Shown piece after piece: positions 36,717 to 45,416 of a DNA stretch of 64,000 nt. Both the position numbers and the translations under genes were made by a program. The stretch covers positions 1 through 64,000 of the forward strand of contig NZ_CP049362.1 of the NCBI RefSeq assembly GCF_019343455.1. Direction: 5' to 3'. How positions within the stretch are numbered: the stretch's first letter is position 1; each line of letters starts with the position of its first letter. This DNA comes from Alcaligenes ammonioxydans (GTDB lineage: Bacteria > Pseudomonadota > Gammaproteobacteria > Burkholderiales > Burkholderiaceae_B). A model generated the notes under the pieces. It searched no databases. It was not told the origin of the DNA and saw only the letters and a list, made by a program, of their open reading frames with translations.

Positions 36717-37934
36717 ATGAATGCGATGCCCAAATCTGCACAAGGCCCTATCCCCGTCACACTGTTGACCGGTTTTCTGGGCAGCGGGAAAACGACTCTG
36801 ATCAATCGTGCTTTGCAAGAAGCACAGATGGCCGACACCCTGGTCATCATCAATGAGTTTGGGCAGACGGCGCTGGACCATCATCTGGTGGCGCACAGCC
36901 AGGAAAACGTGATCGAGGCCATGGGCAGCGGTTGCCTGTGCTGCACCATACGGCGTGATCTGGTGCAGACCTTGCGCGACATTACCTGGCGTTTTTCGCG
37001 GGCAGGTCAGCGGCAGTTTCGACGGGTGCTGATTGAGACGACCGGGCTGGCCAATCCCGCACCCATCTTGCACACCTTGTTAAGTGATCCACAATTGGCG
37101 GGCAAGTACAGCCTGGCGGGTGTGGCGACGGTGGTGGATTTGGAGCATGGACTGGAAACGCTGGCGCGCCATGCCGAGGCACAGCGACAGGTGGCCGTGG
37201 CCGACCTGCTGCTGTTTAGCAAGCGTGACCGGGTGGATGCAGGGACTGAAACGGCGCTGCGTGAATATGTACGTGGCTTGAATCCTTTGGCGCAACAGCA
37301 GATCCTGAGGGCCGGGCAGCCTGTTGCTCCCAGCCTGTTGGGCTTGGGCGAGCAAGTCGGACAAGGACGGGCCTGGAGCCTGGAGGCTTTTGAGGTGCTG
37401 GGGCAAGATACTGGCGATCACGATCACGATCACGATCACGATCACGATCACGATCATGTGCATAGCCATAGCCATAGCCATAGCCATAGCCATAGCCATA
37501 GCCATGGCCACGGCACGGGCACCCTGGCTGGCAACAGCAACAGTTCTGAGTCTGCTCACCCGCAGGGAGAGCGTCCAGGAACGTCGGCGGTCAGTATGCC
37601 GGATACCTCCCGCCATGGAGACTCCATCTATTCGTTAAGCGCTCTGTTCCCCCAGCCTTTGCCTGCCGACACGCTGCAATCCTGGCTGTCGAATCTGTGC
37701 CAATGGGCGGGCCCTCGTCTATTGCGCTTGAAGGCGGTTCTGCCCGTACAAGGCATGGACCAGCCACAGGTGATTCATGCCGTGCAGCATCAGTCCTACC
37801 CTTGGCAGACCGTGCCTCACTGGCCTTGGCTGGATCAGCAAGGGCGCATGGTATTGATCACGCAGGATCTGGATTTTCAGGAGCTTTGGGCGCGATTGCA
37901 GGAACTGGATGCTGCGGTTCGAAAGACGGATTAA
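36717..37934 (+). CDS. CobW/COG0523 GTPase metallochaperone
   Basis: This is a G3E-family GTPase, 405 residues, thought to deliver metal to client enzymes. The P-loop GFLGSGKTT lies near residue 17, the metal motif GCLCC near 73, and IETTGLANPAP follows. SKRDRV replaces the usual NKxD guanine motif. A histidine-rich stretch around residues 234-266 (seven Asp-His and seven His-Ser pairs) is encoded by hexanucleotide repeats and probably binds Zn, Co or Ni. A CobW C-terminal domain follows. The start is ATG 36717; ATG 36726 is also possible. No cobalamin genes are nearby. Confidence 0.9.
   Translation: MNAMPKSAQGPIPVTLLTGFLGSGKTTLINRALQEAQMADTLVIINEFGQTALDHHLVAHSQENVIEAMGSGCLCCTIRRDLVQTLRDITWRFSRAGQRQFRRVLIETTGLANPAPILHTLLSDPQLAGKYSLAGVATVVDLEHGLETLARHAEAQRQVAVADLLLFSKRDRVDAGTETALREYVRGLNPLAQQQILRAGQPVAPSLLGLGEQVGQGRAWSLEAFEVLGQDTGDHDHDHDHDHDHDHVHSHSHSHSHSHSHSHGHGTGTLAGNSNSSESAHPQGERPGTSAVSMPDTSRHGDSIYSLSALFPQPLPADTLQSWLSNLCQWAGPRLLRLKAVLPVQGMDQPQVIHAVQHQSYPWQTVPHWPWLDQQGRMVLITQDLDFQELWARLQELDAAVRKTD
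37416..37514 (+). repeat. Tandem hexanucleotide repeats in the CobW gene
   Basis: Six GATCAC units plus GATCAT (37416-37457, Asp-His) are followed after one GTG codon by seven CATAGC units (37461-37502, His-Ser) and then CATGGC/CACGGC. All units are in frame. Copy-number change would lengthen or shorten the metal-binding loop without a frameshift. Confidence 0.95.
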
Positions 37935-38097
37935 GACTCGATGAGTCCGAGCCTCTCTTGGCCGGATGTCCTTTAGTCGTTAAGTCCGAGCCTTTCTTGA
38001 TCGGCGTTTCTTGAATCGCCAGGAGCCTGAGGGCGCATTGCCTCTTTTTCATCCGAACAGGCTATCCACCGCTATGATAGACCGTTCCTCAAGCCGA

Positions 38098-38126
38098 AAA
38101 AAAGGACGCCTAAGCGTCCTTTTCAA
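38098..38126. terminator. Bidirectional terminator between CobW and Bug genes
   Basis: AAAGGACGC (38101-38109) and GCGTCCTTT (38114-38122) form a 9-bp stem with a CTAA loop. It is flanked by an A-run on the left and Ts on the right, so it can end both converging transcripts. The preceding 160 bases contain two near-copies of AGTCCGAGCCTYTCTTG (about 37945 and 37982) and no gene. Confidence 0.85.
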
Positions 38127-38147
38127 AAGCCTTTGGGCTAAGCGATT

Positions 38148-39125
38148 TTATTGGGGCTCCACGCCCACTTTCTTGAACAACTCAGCCCATTGGGGCACTT
38201 GTTGCTCGACCTTGGCTTGCAGGGCTGCCGGGTTGGCCTCGTTTTGCATGACGGTGGCACCCAGGGTGGCCATGCGCTTTTTGAAATCCTCGTCGGCCAG
38301 ACCTGCTTGCAGGGCCTTTACCAAGGTGTCGACTACAGGCTGGGGCGTGTCTTTGGGAGCCCACATGCCGTGCCAGATGCCGACTTCAAAGTCTTTGAAG
38401 CCTGACTCCTGCATGGTGGGGACATCGGGGAATGTGGGGACCCGCTCACGGCTGGTGACGGCATATACCTTGACCTTGCCTGACTTGATTTGCTGAGTGG
38501 TGTTGGTGGTCTGGTCACACATGATGTCCACCTGCTTGCCCATCAGGTCCGCAATGGCGGGGGCCGTGCCTTTGTAGGGCACGGTCAGCAGATCGATACC
38601 CAGTGCTTCGGTGAACATGGTGCCGCACAGGTGGCTGGCTGCGCCAATTCCGGCATTGGCCAGGGAGACCTTGTCCTGGTTGTCCTTCAGGTACTGCACC
38701 AGTTCCTGGATGTTATTGGGGGGGAAGTCCTCACGGGCAATGATGGTCATGGGTACGTCCACCACAAGACCAATGGGAGACATGCCGTTGATGGCGTCAT
38801 AGCCGGGCTTTTTGTAAAGCGACGGTGCGGTGGAAAAGCCGATGTGCATCAACAGGATGTTGTAGCCATCTGGCTTGGCACGGGCAACCTGAGCCGTACC
38901 GATGGAGCCGCCCGCCCCGCCCTTGTTCTCGACCACAATGGTCTGGCCCAGTACGGGTCGCATGGACTCGGCCAAGGCGCGGGCCACGTTGTCGGTCGGG
39001 CCGCCTGCGGCAAACGGCACCACCATATTGATGGGGTGGTCCGGATAGTCCGCCGCCTGTGCGACGGCCGAGCAGGCCAACGCCGCGCCTAGACTGACCA
39101 ACAGCTTGTTTAATGCAACAGCCAT
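38148..39125 (-). CDS. Bug/TctC-family periplasmic receptor
   Basis: This is an orphan tripartite-tricarboxylate-type binding protein of 325 residues. A signal peptide (LLVSLGAALACSAVAQAAD) is followed by INMVVPFAAGGPTDNVARAL and the VVENKGGAGGSIGTAQVA loop. The start is ATG 39125 with AGGAGG upstream; a longer frame to 39194 is not needed. It is monocistronic, with a terminator close to its stop and no permease nearby. Its ligand is unknown. Confidence 0.9.
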   Translation of the reverse strand: MAVALNKLLVSLGAALACSAVAQAADYPDHPINMVVPFAAGGPTDNVARALAESMRPVLGQTIVVENKGGAGGSIGTAQVARAKPDGYNILLMHIGFSTAPSLYKKPGYDAINGMSPIGLVVDVPMTIIAREDFPPNNIQELVQYLKDNQDKVSLANAGIGAASHLCGTMFTEALGIDLLTVPYKGTAPAIADLMGKQVDIMCDQTTNTTQQIKSGKVKVYAVTSRERVPTFPDVPTMQESGFKDFEVGIWHGMWAPKDTPQPVVDTLVKALQAGLADEDFKKRMATLGATVMQNEANPAALQAKVEQQVPQWAELFKKVGVEPQ

Positions 39126-39303
39126 AATGCCTCCTGGATAAGGATTGCTTATTCTTGTGGGCGATACTTGGATACGTTCGCGAGTTGCTGCCAAACGTTA
39201 AGGAGCGGGTTTTATTCTACTGAGGGTCGCCGCGTTTCTTTTTAAGGTCTAACCCTAGGAAAGCGCTGAAATGGACTAGGGGAATATACGGGGGCAGCAG
39301 ACG

Positions 39304-39337
39304 CGGCAAGCCGTTCTTAAGGGGGAACGGCTTGCCG
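39304..39337 (-). terminator. Strong hairpin downstream of the MFS gene
   Basis: CGGCAAGCCGTTC and GAACGGCTTGCCG form a perfect 13-bp stem with an 8-base loop, 10 bases after the MFS stop on the minus strand. No T-run follows on that strand. The 39126-39346 gap otherwise shows nothing recognisable. Confidence 0.55.
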
Positions 39338-39346
39338 GGGGGGCTG

Positions 39347-40861
39347 TCAGGAGGCCGGTTTGTGCAGAACAGGCGTCAGGTAGGCAATGATGGAGACCGC
39401 CGTTGCGGCAAGGGCGATCAGGCTGCAAAAGATCATCAAGCCCTGGTCCAGGCCCAGGTGATCGGCCAGCCAGCCCAGTCCCAGAATGGGCAGGATGGCG
39501 CCCAGATAGCCGGTAATCAGGTAAGTGGAGGTCAGACCGGCACGCTGGTGAGGGGGCGAGACGCGCTGCACGATGGACATGCCTCCGTACATGCACAGGC
39601 CGTGACCAAAGGCGGTCAGCAGCACGCACAAAATGAACAGCAGCGAGGAGCTGGCCCACAGGTTAATCAGCAGGGCGATACATGCCAGGGTGAAGGACAG
39701 CAGGCCCACAATGACGCTGCGCTTGGCGGGCCAGCGGCGGATCAGCAACTGAAAGCCTGAGGACAGAAACAGGATGATCCCGATAGACAGACCGCTGGTG
39801 GCCGGGCCATGCCAAGGCACCATTTGTTCCATGAAGCTGGGTGCCAGGGAAGCAAACAGGCTGAACATGGCAAAGGCGCAGCAGGCCGACAAACAGCCAA
39901 TCAGATAGGGACGACGCAAATGAGTGGCGGGCAGTGTCAGCCGCGGCATCCAGGTGCGCCAGCTGCTTTTTTCCTGCACAACGGGCTGCTTGCTGGCAAG
40001 GGGTTTGATCTGGAACAGCGCATAGATGGCCAGGATGCCCAGCACCATGGAGGGAAGATAGCTTGAGAACAGCGGATTGGGTATCCATTGTGCAATCAGG
40101 CCGCCCACAACCGGGCCCAGACCAAAACCAAAAGCCAGCATCAGCGAGGTGGTGGCGGCGGCGCGTTGTACATCCCCACCCCGGTTAAATTGCCCCAGGC
40201 CGATGGAGGCCGAGGTCACAATCATGCTCGATGCCATTCCGATCATGATGCGGCTGAACAGGAAACTGCCCACGTCCCAGGCAAAGGCAGACAAGGTCAC
40301 ACCGCTGGTGACCAGAATCAGCCCCGTGCGCAGCACCGGCATAAAGCCTTTCAGGTCGCTCAGACGGCCCAGAAACAGCAGGCCTGTCAGACCGGCGGCC
40401 ATATAAGCCACGTACAACTGGGTGATGTGGCTGGCATTCAGGTCCCACCGGTCCTGATACAGCGGGTAAAGCGGACTGGCCAGAGCGGTGCCCATCACGC
40501 CGATACACATGGCGATACTGATCCACACATAGGGGTCCCATTGGCGTTTCTTGCGGGCGGGGCGCGCGGCCAGGGAAGGGTCAGCCGGTGCCGCGGCGGG
40601 GTTCAGCATCGGCTCGATCCGGGCTTTCTGCAGAGTCTGGGCCGCAGCACTGGCGTGAAAGTCCCGGCAGCTTTGGCTGTCTTGCCAGCTTTCATACAAC
40701 ACCCATTGTCCCGGCGGCTGGTCCTTGCGTACGACATCAAAGCGCAGGCAGGCCGCCTTGGCCCGTGCCTGTTGAGACAGCGAGTCCGTATAGGCGTCCT
40801 GCGCCTGAGGGTCCAGCTCGGTGAAATGGTAGTGTGTCGTGCGAAAGTACGTGTCGCCCAT
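39347..40861 (-). CDS. MFS transporter fused to an ABM-like monooxygenase domain
   Basis: A 504-residue chimera. Residues 1 to about 88 resemble the antibiotic-biosynthesis-monooxygenase (YgiN-like) ferredoxin fold, with WVLYESWQDSQSCRDFHAS and a trailing helix. A basic, Ala/Pro-rich linker (about 89-112, ending KKRQWD) leads into a twelve-span MFS carrier with the loop motif LFLGRLSDLKG. A ribosome site (AAGGA) precedes the 40861 start, and the frame is continuous, so the fusion seems genuine. ABM domains act on quinols or small aromatics without cofactors. The protein might convert or sense a compound that it exports. The substrate is unknown. Confidence 0.85.
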   Translation of the reverse strand: MGDTYFRTTHYHFTELDPQAQDAYTDSLSQQARAKAACLRFDVVRKDQPPGQWVLYESWQDSQSCRDFHASAAAQTLQKARIEPMLNPAAAPADPSLAARPARKKRQWDPYVWISIAMCIGVMGTALASPLYPLYQDRWDLNASHITQLYVAYMAAGLTGLLFLGRLSDLKGFMPVLRTGLILVTSGVTLSAFAWDVGSFLFSRIMIGMASSMIVTSASIGLGQFNRGGDVQRAAATTSLMLAFGFGLGPVVGGLIAQWIPNPLFSSYLPSMVLGILAIYALFQIKPLASKQPVVQEKSSWRTWMPRLTLPATHLRRPYLIGCLSACCAFAMFSLFASLAPSFMEQMVPWHGPATSGLSIGIILFLSSGFQLLIRRWPAKRSVIVGLLSFTLACIALLINLWASSSLLFILCVLLTAFGHGLCMYGGMSIVQRVSPPHQRAGLTSTYLITGYLGAILPILGLGWLADHLGLDQGLMIFCSLIALAATAVSIIAYLTPVLHKPAS

Positions 40862-40945
40862 GCAGCGTAATCCTTGCCAGCGAAATCATTCGGGACCATC
40901 AAGGATACTCTTTCAGGCCTGCGCTGACATGGCTATTCGCTGACA

Positions 40946-41647
40946 CTAGGCTGGCTGGCGTAAATCCAGATGTATATCGGCCACATGCAACACTTCGGCC
41001 TCATGATCCGGGTCGCGCCAGCTGTCCTCACAGGCCATCTGGTGCCAGTGCTGCATGGCTGGCAGGGCGAGCAGGCTGTCCGCATAGCGTTGGCAGGCGG
41101 GGTCCAGTTTCAGACCATAGGTTTGCAGACGGAACACCACAGGGGCATAAAAGGCATCGACGGCGCTGAATCGTTCGCCGGCCAGGAAAGGCCCCCCAAA
41201 GCGGTTCAGACCTTCTTGCCAGAGGGTTTGCAGGCGTTCAAGCTCGCCGTGCAGACGCATGTCCTGTCGGTGATGCTGGGCGCGCAGTGCCACGGCAAAG
41301 GGGCATAGGGTGCGCAGGGAAGAAAAGTTGGCATGCATTTCCGCACTGGCACTGCGTGCCCAGGCCCGGGCAATCGGGTCAATGGGCCAGACGCCGGGAT
41401 GCTGTTCGGCCAGATACTCGACAATAGCCAGGCTGTCCCAAATGATTTGCCCGCGCGTGTGCAGCACGGGTACGTGTCCGGCAGGGGCCATTTCGTGAAA
41501 GGCCAGGGTACTGAAGGCGGGCCCGAAATTGAACCAGCGCACATCAAAGTCCATGCCCAGGTAGCTCATCAGCAGCCAGGGACGCAGGGACCAGGATGAG
41601 TAGTGGGGATTGCCCAGGACAAGGGTGTAGTGTTTGGTGGTTGGCAT
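40946..41647 (-). CDS. Glutathione S-transferase family protein
   Basis: A cytosolic GST-fold protein of 233 residues. The thioredoxin-like N-terminus (YTLVLGNPHYSSWSLRPWLL) has the serine-rich start typical of bacterial GSTs of this type, with the glutathione-binding AGHVPVLHTRGQIIWDSLAI. An all-alpha C-terminal domain follows. The start is at MPTTKHYT (41647); the longer frame to 41773 extends into the divergent promoter region. It is not obviously a maleylpyruvate isomerase. It is divergent from the 5'-nucleotidase gene. Confidence 0.87.
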   Translation of the reverse strand: MPTTKHYTLVLGNPHYSSWSLRPWLLMSYLGMDFDVRWFNFGPAFSTLAFHEMAPAGHVPVLHTRGQIIWDSLAIVEYLAEQHPGVWPIDPIARAWARSASAEMHANFSSLRTLCPFAVALRAQHHRQDMRLHGELERLQTLWQEGLNRFGGPFLAGERFSAVDAFYAPVVFRLQTYGLKLDPACQRYADSLLALPAMQHWHQMACEDSWRDPDHEAEVLHVADIHLDLRQPA

Positions 41648-41771
41648 GGTGGCACAGTGTCGCAAAGCGGATAGTGCTTGCACTTTAGTAGGCTTTGTTC
41701 TGCTTGGGTAGTGCCAGATCCTGCCTCGTGTTTTGGTATGCTGGTTTTTTTGCGCACTTGCGGAGCAAACC

Positions 41772-42731
41772 ATGGCTTATGACCTGGAAAAACGGCTGGT
41801 GATCGGGCTGGCCTCCAGCGCCCTGTTTGATCTGAGCCAGTCCCATCAGGTCTTTCAGGAACAGGGCGAGGCGGCCTATCGCGACTATCAGCTGGCACGC
41901 GAGCACGAACCCCTGAAACCGGGCGTGGCCTTCTCCTTTATCCGGCGTTTGCTGGCCTTGAATGACCTGTCCCCCGACGATCCCTTGGTCGAGGTGGTGC
42001 TGCTGTCTCGCAACGATCCCAATACCGGCCTGCGGGTGATGAATTCGATTCGACACCATGGTCTGGACATTACGCGAGCCGTTTTTTTGCAAGGAGGCGA
42101 TCCCAGCCCGTATATCCAACCCTTGTCGATCAGCCTGTTTCTGTCCGCCAATCAGCAGGACGTGCATCGCGCGGTGCAGCAAGGGTATCCGGCTGGACAG
42201 GTCCTGAACTCCTCTTACGAGGATGCCTATGACGATCAGCCGATTCGTGTGGCCTTTGATTTTGATGGCGTGATTGCCGATGACGAGTCCGAGCGCGTCT
42301 ACCAACAGCAGGGGGGCTTGCCTGCTTTTTTCGAGCATGAAATGCGTTTGGTGCAACAACCGCATAATCCCGGCCTTTTGCAGGCTTTTTTGCTAAAACT
42401 GGCGCATATTCAGGAAGTGGAGCAGCAGCATCAGCAACACCATGCCGACTATGTGCCGCGTCTGCGTATTGCCATTGTGACGGCACGCAACGCACCCGCT
42501 CACGAGCGTGTGATCAACACCATACGCAGCTGGGGCATCGAGGTGAATGAGGCCTTCTTTCTGGGCGGCATTGAAAAGCGGCGGGTGCTGGAGGTCTTGC
42601 AGCCTCATATTTTCTTTGATGACCAGACTACCCACCTGATTCCTACTGCGCAGACTCTGCCCTCCGTGCACATCCCGTTCGGGTTTGTTAATCACCCAGC
42701 GGCCAGCGGGGTGGAGCAGGAAAAAGAGTGA
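41772..42731 (+). CDS. 5'-nucleotidase family protein (PF06189 type)
   Basis: A 319-residue predicted cytosolic 5'-nucleotidase that dephosphorylates nucleoside monophosphates. The HAD-type acidic motif AFDFDGVIADDESERVYQ lies near residue 170 and TARNAPAHERVINTI downstream. The N-terminal half (VIGLASSALFDLSQSHQVF and LLSRNDPNTGLRV) matches this family. The start is ATG 41772 with CGGAGC upstream. It is monocistronic and convergent with the IclR gene. Confidence 0.85.
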   Translation: MAYDLEKRLVIGLASSALFDLSQSHQVFQEQGEAAYRDYQLAREHEPLKPGVAFSFIRRLLALNDLSPDDPLVEVVLLSRNDPNTGLRVMNSIRHHGLDITRAVFLQGGDPSPYIQPLSISLFLSANQQDVHRAVQQGYPAGQVLNSSYEDAYDDQPIRVAFDFDGVIADDESERVYQQQGGLPAFFEHEMRLVQQPHNPGLLQAFLLKLAHIQEVEQQHQQHHADYVPRLRIAIVTARNAPAHERVINTIRSWGIEVNEAFFLGGIEKRRVLEVLQPHIFFDDQTTHLIPTAQTLPSVHIPFGFVNHPAASGVEQEKE

Positions 42732-42763
42732 AAACAGCTTAAACCACGGTGGACAGGGAGGCC

Positions 42764-43504
42764 TTAGGCCTGTGCCAGAGACCGGCTGACGGCGCGTGCA
42801 GCAGGCTGGATCAGGGTGGCCAGTGCCTCGGGGCTGATTGCCTCAAAGCGTTCCAGGCTTCCCAGCAAGGTCAGGCTGCCAAAGATACGCTTGGCATCAT
42901 CGAAAATGGGTGCAGAAATCCCGCCTATGCCCGGATTGATCTGTTCTTTGGTGATGCAGTAGCCGGCGCGACGCAGCTCCTGCATATGCGCGGAAAAAGC
43001 CGGCCAGTCCTTGCCCAGGCGTTGTACATAATCCAGGCGCTGGTTTTTCTCGTACAAACGGCGAAGATGACGGGTAGGCAGGTACGCGGTGATGATGCGC
43101 GCCGTGGAGCTGCGGAACATGTCCATCGTGCGGCCTCGCCCAAACAGCAGCTCGAAGCGCTCGGGCCCTGTTTCCTGGTGGGTGGTCAGAATGCGTTCGC
43201 CATATTGCTGGCCAATCAGGACATCCAGCCCGGTTTGCTCAACCAGAGATCGCAACAGAGGGCGACAGCGGCTGACCAGCGGATCAAATTCGCGGATCAG
43301 CAAATCCATTTCAATAAACCGTGGCCCAGGTGCGTAGCCTTCTGGGCTGCGAATCAACAGGCCGCTATTGCATAGCTCTTTCAGATAGCGATAGGTGGTG
43401 GCGGGAGGATAGCTCAGGCGGGTGCAGATGGTCTCCACATCCAGCACCGGCGTGTGTGCACCGTACAAGTCCAGAATTTGCAACATGCGTCTTAGACTAT
43501 TCAT
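42764..43504 (-). CDS. IclR family regulator
   Basis: A transcription regulator of 246 residues with an N-terminal winged helix (LDVETICTRLSYPPATTYRY) and an IclR effector domain from about residue 75. It is divergent from the sulfatase-superfamily hydrolase and the Bug receptor, which it probably controls. The inverted repeat TGGTT-N9-AACCA (43529-43547) just upstream of its start is a candidate operator. Confidence 0.87.
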   Translation of the reverse strand: MNSLRRMLQILDLYGAHTPVLDVETICTRLSYPPATTYRYLKELCNSGLLIRSPEGYAPGPRFIEMDLLIREFDPLVSRCRPLLRSLVEQTGLDVLIGQQYGERILTTHQETGPERFELLFGRGRTMDMFRSSTARIITAYLPTRHLRRLYEKNQRLDYVQRLGKDWPAFSAHMQELRRAGYCITKEQINPGIGGISAPIFDDAKRIFGSLTLLGSLERFEAISPEALATLIQPAARAVSRSLAQA

Positions 43505-43528
43505 GTGCCCTCGTCAAAATGGAGTTGT

Positions 43529-43547
43529 TGGTTCTCTATTCTAACCA
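43529..43547. promoter_or_regulatory. Candidate IclR operator
   Basis: TGGTT and AACCA are inverted around nine AT-rich bases in the divergent IclR/sulfatase region (43505-43756, 252 bases, no gene). The position suits autorepression; the assignment is inference only. Confidence 0.35.
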
Positions 43548-43756
43548 CGCGGCGGCCTGTCAGTGGGGCGCAACATCGGGCAAGTCCCCCTTCTACTGGT
43601 TTATACCTAAACCATCACATTATTCGGAAATTTTTCTCAGACTGCGGTAATAATCTGGAGAACAAGCGGGTCTGTTATGCATTTGCTTACACATGGCCTA
43701 CCCTTTTTGTGACGCTGGGCACGACACGGGCCCGGCATCGGTTTTTAGAGGCGGAC

Positions 43757-45352
43757 ATGGATCAGGCTCAGCCCAGTCAGGTGTCGTTGGAAATCAAGAA
43801 TGTACTGTTCATCATGTGTGACCAGTTACGCGCGGATCACCTGTCCTGTTATGCCCCCGGCGGTGCATTAAAGACGCCCAATCTGGATCGTTTGGCGGCG
43901 ATGGGGATGCGCTTTGATCGCGCCTATGTGAACTCGGCCGTCTGTGGCCCCGCACGGGCTTCGTATTACACCGGCCGCTACCCCTTGTCGCACCGGGTTA
44001 CCTGGAATCGCGTTCCTCACCCTATCGATGAGCTGTATCTGGGCGATTATCTGGCCCAGTCCGGACGGGATTGCCATCTGCTGGGCAAGACCCATCATGT
44101 GCCGGACCCGGCTGGCGCCCGTGCCGGGCGCTTTCAGGTCCAGCCCGAGGGAGCCGAGCGCTTCTGGCAAGGGGGGTTTACGGCCATCGAGCGCTATGAC
44201 GGTCACTTCGAGATGGGCCCCGATAGTGAGTACCGCCAGTATTTGCACAGCAAGGGCTATGACAGCGAGCGGCCCTGGGAAGATTATGTGATCGGCAGCC
44301 AGGACGCCCAGGGGCAGTTTGCCTCTGGCTGGTACATGCGCAATGCCAGCCTGCCGGCACGGGTCAAGGCCCAGGACTCTGAAACCGCCTACTTTACCCA
44401 GCGCGCCATGGATTTCATCACCGCCAAAGGTGAAGAGCCCTGGGCCTTGCACCTGTCTTTCATCAAACCGCATTGGCCGTACAAGGCGCCAGCGCCCTAC
44501 CACGACCGCTTTGGCGCGCACGATGCCTGTGCGCCAGTGCGGGCCGAGCACGAGCGCCACCAGGCCCATCCGGTCCATGCCGCCTATCAGCAGCATGAAG
44601 AGTCCCGGTCTTTCGCTCAGGACGAGGTCTGGCGCACGATCAAGCCCGTGTATATGGGCCTGGTCCAGCAGATCGACGATGAGGTCGGCCGTTTGCTGGA
44701 CCAGCTCGAACAGCAGGATCGCCTGAAAGACACGCTGATTATTTTCAGCTCGGATCATGGTGATTTGCTGGGCGATCACTGGCTGGGCGAGAAAGAATAT
44801 TTTTTTGAAAACGCTATTCGCGTGCCGCTGATCGTGGTTGATCCCCGGGCGTCGGCGAACGCCACACGCGGACAAGGCAGTGATGCCTTTGTGGAGTGTG
44901 TGGACGTGACGCCCACGATTCTGGATGCCTTGCAACTGCCCGCCCAGGAGCATCGCGTGGAAGGCCGCTCCCTGATTCCCCTATTACACGGTCAATCCGC
45001 TTGGGCTCGTGAGTATACCGTCGCCAGTCTGGACTACGCGTATCGGGAAGCCCGTCAGATCCTGGGTCGCGGGGTGGAGGAGTGCCGGGGGCTGATGCTG
45101 CGCGATGGTGACTATAAATACATACATTGGCAGGGCTATCGGCCCCAGCTGTTCGATTTGAAACAAGACCCTGACGAGCTGCACGACCTGGGCGCGGACC
45201 CGGCGTACGCGGCGGTTTGTCGGCGTATGAAAGAAGGCCTGCTGGACTGGCATGACACCCTGAAAGGGCGTGCCAGCGAAAGCTGGGCTGCAGTAGAAGA
45301 TCGTACCAATGCGCATGAGCGCATGATGAACATCTTGATTGGACGATGGTAA
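43757..45352 (+). CDS. Sulfatase / phosphonate monoester hydrolase family enzyme
   Basis: An alkaline-phosphatase-superfamily hydrolase of 531 residues. The formylglycine-type motif CGPARASYYTGRYP places the catalytic Cys63, which must be oxidised by a sulfatase-activating enzyme. Metal ligands are in FIMCDQLRADH and FSSDHGDLLGDH. Overall pattern and the C-terminal DYKYIHWQGYRPQLFDL resemble phosphonate monoester hydrolases and choline-sulfatase-like enzymes. No signal peptide is seen in the chosen start (ATG 43757, AGAGG upstream), so it is probably cytosolic. The longer frame from 43505 has no conserved leader. A Bug receptor gene follows 64 bases later. Confidence 0.85.
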   Translation: MDQAQPSQVSLEIKNVLFIMCDQLRADHLSCYAPGGALKTPNLDRLAAMGMRFDRAYVNSAVCGPARASYYTGRYPLSHRVTWNRVPHPIDELYLGDYLAQSGRDCHLLGKTHHVPDPAGARAGRFQVQPEGAERFWQGGFTAIERYDGHFEMGPDSEYRQYLHSKGYDSERPWEDYVIGSQDAQGQFASGWYMRNASLPARVKAQDSETAYFTQRAMDFITAKGEEPWALHLSFIKPHWPYKAPAPYHDRFGAHDACAPVRAEHERHQAHPVHAAYQQHEESRSFAQDEVWRTIKPVYMGLVQQIDDEVGRLLDQLEQQDRLKDTLIIFSSDHGDLLGDHWLGEKEYFFENAIRVPLIVVDPRASANATRGQGSDAFVECVDVTPTILDALQLPAQEHRVEGRSLIPLLHGQSAWAREYTVASLDYAYREARQILGRGVEECRGLMLRDGDYKYIHWQGYRPQLFDLKQDPDELHDLGADPAYAAVCRRMKEGLLDWHDTLKGRASESWAAVEDRTNAHERMMNILIGRW

Positions 45353-45416
45353 ATACGCTGCGGGGGGCTGCCAGTGTGGGTGGCGGGCCGCAATTAATAA
45401 CGATAAGGAGTGGACA

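Noticed and set aside
37416..37514. Repeat array considered as a CRISPR or intergenic satellite
   Set aside because: Units are 6 bases long, contiguous, without spacers, and encode the histidine loop of the CobW protein in frame.
40946..41647. GST as the missing maleylpyruvate isomerase of the gentisate pathway
   Set aside because: It is 11 kb from the gentisate genes, on the other strand, and lacks an obvious zeta-class SSCxxRVR-like motif.
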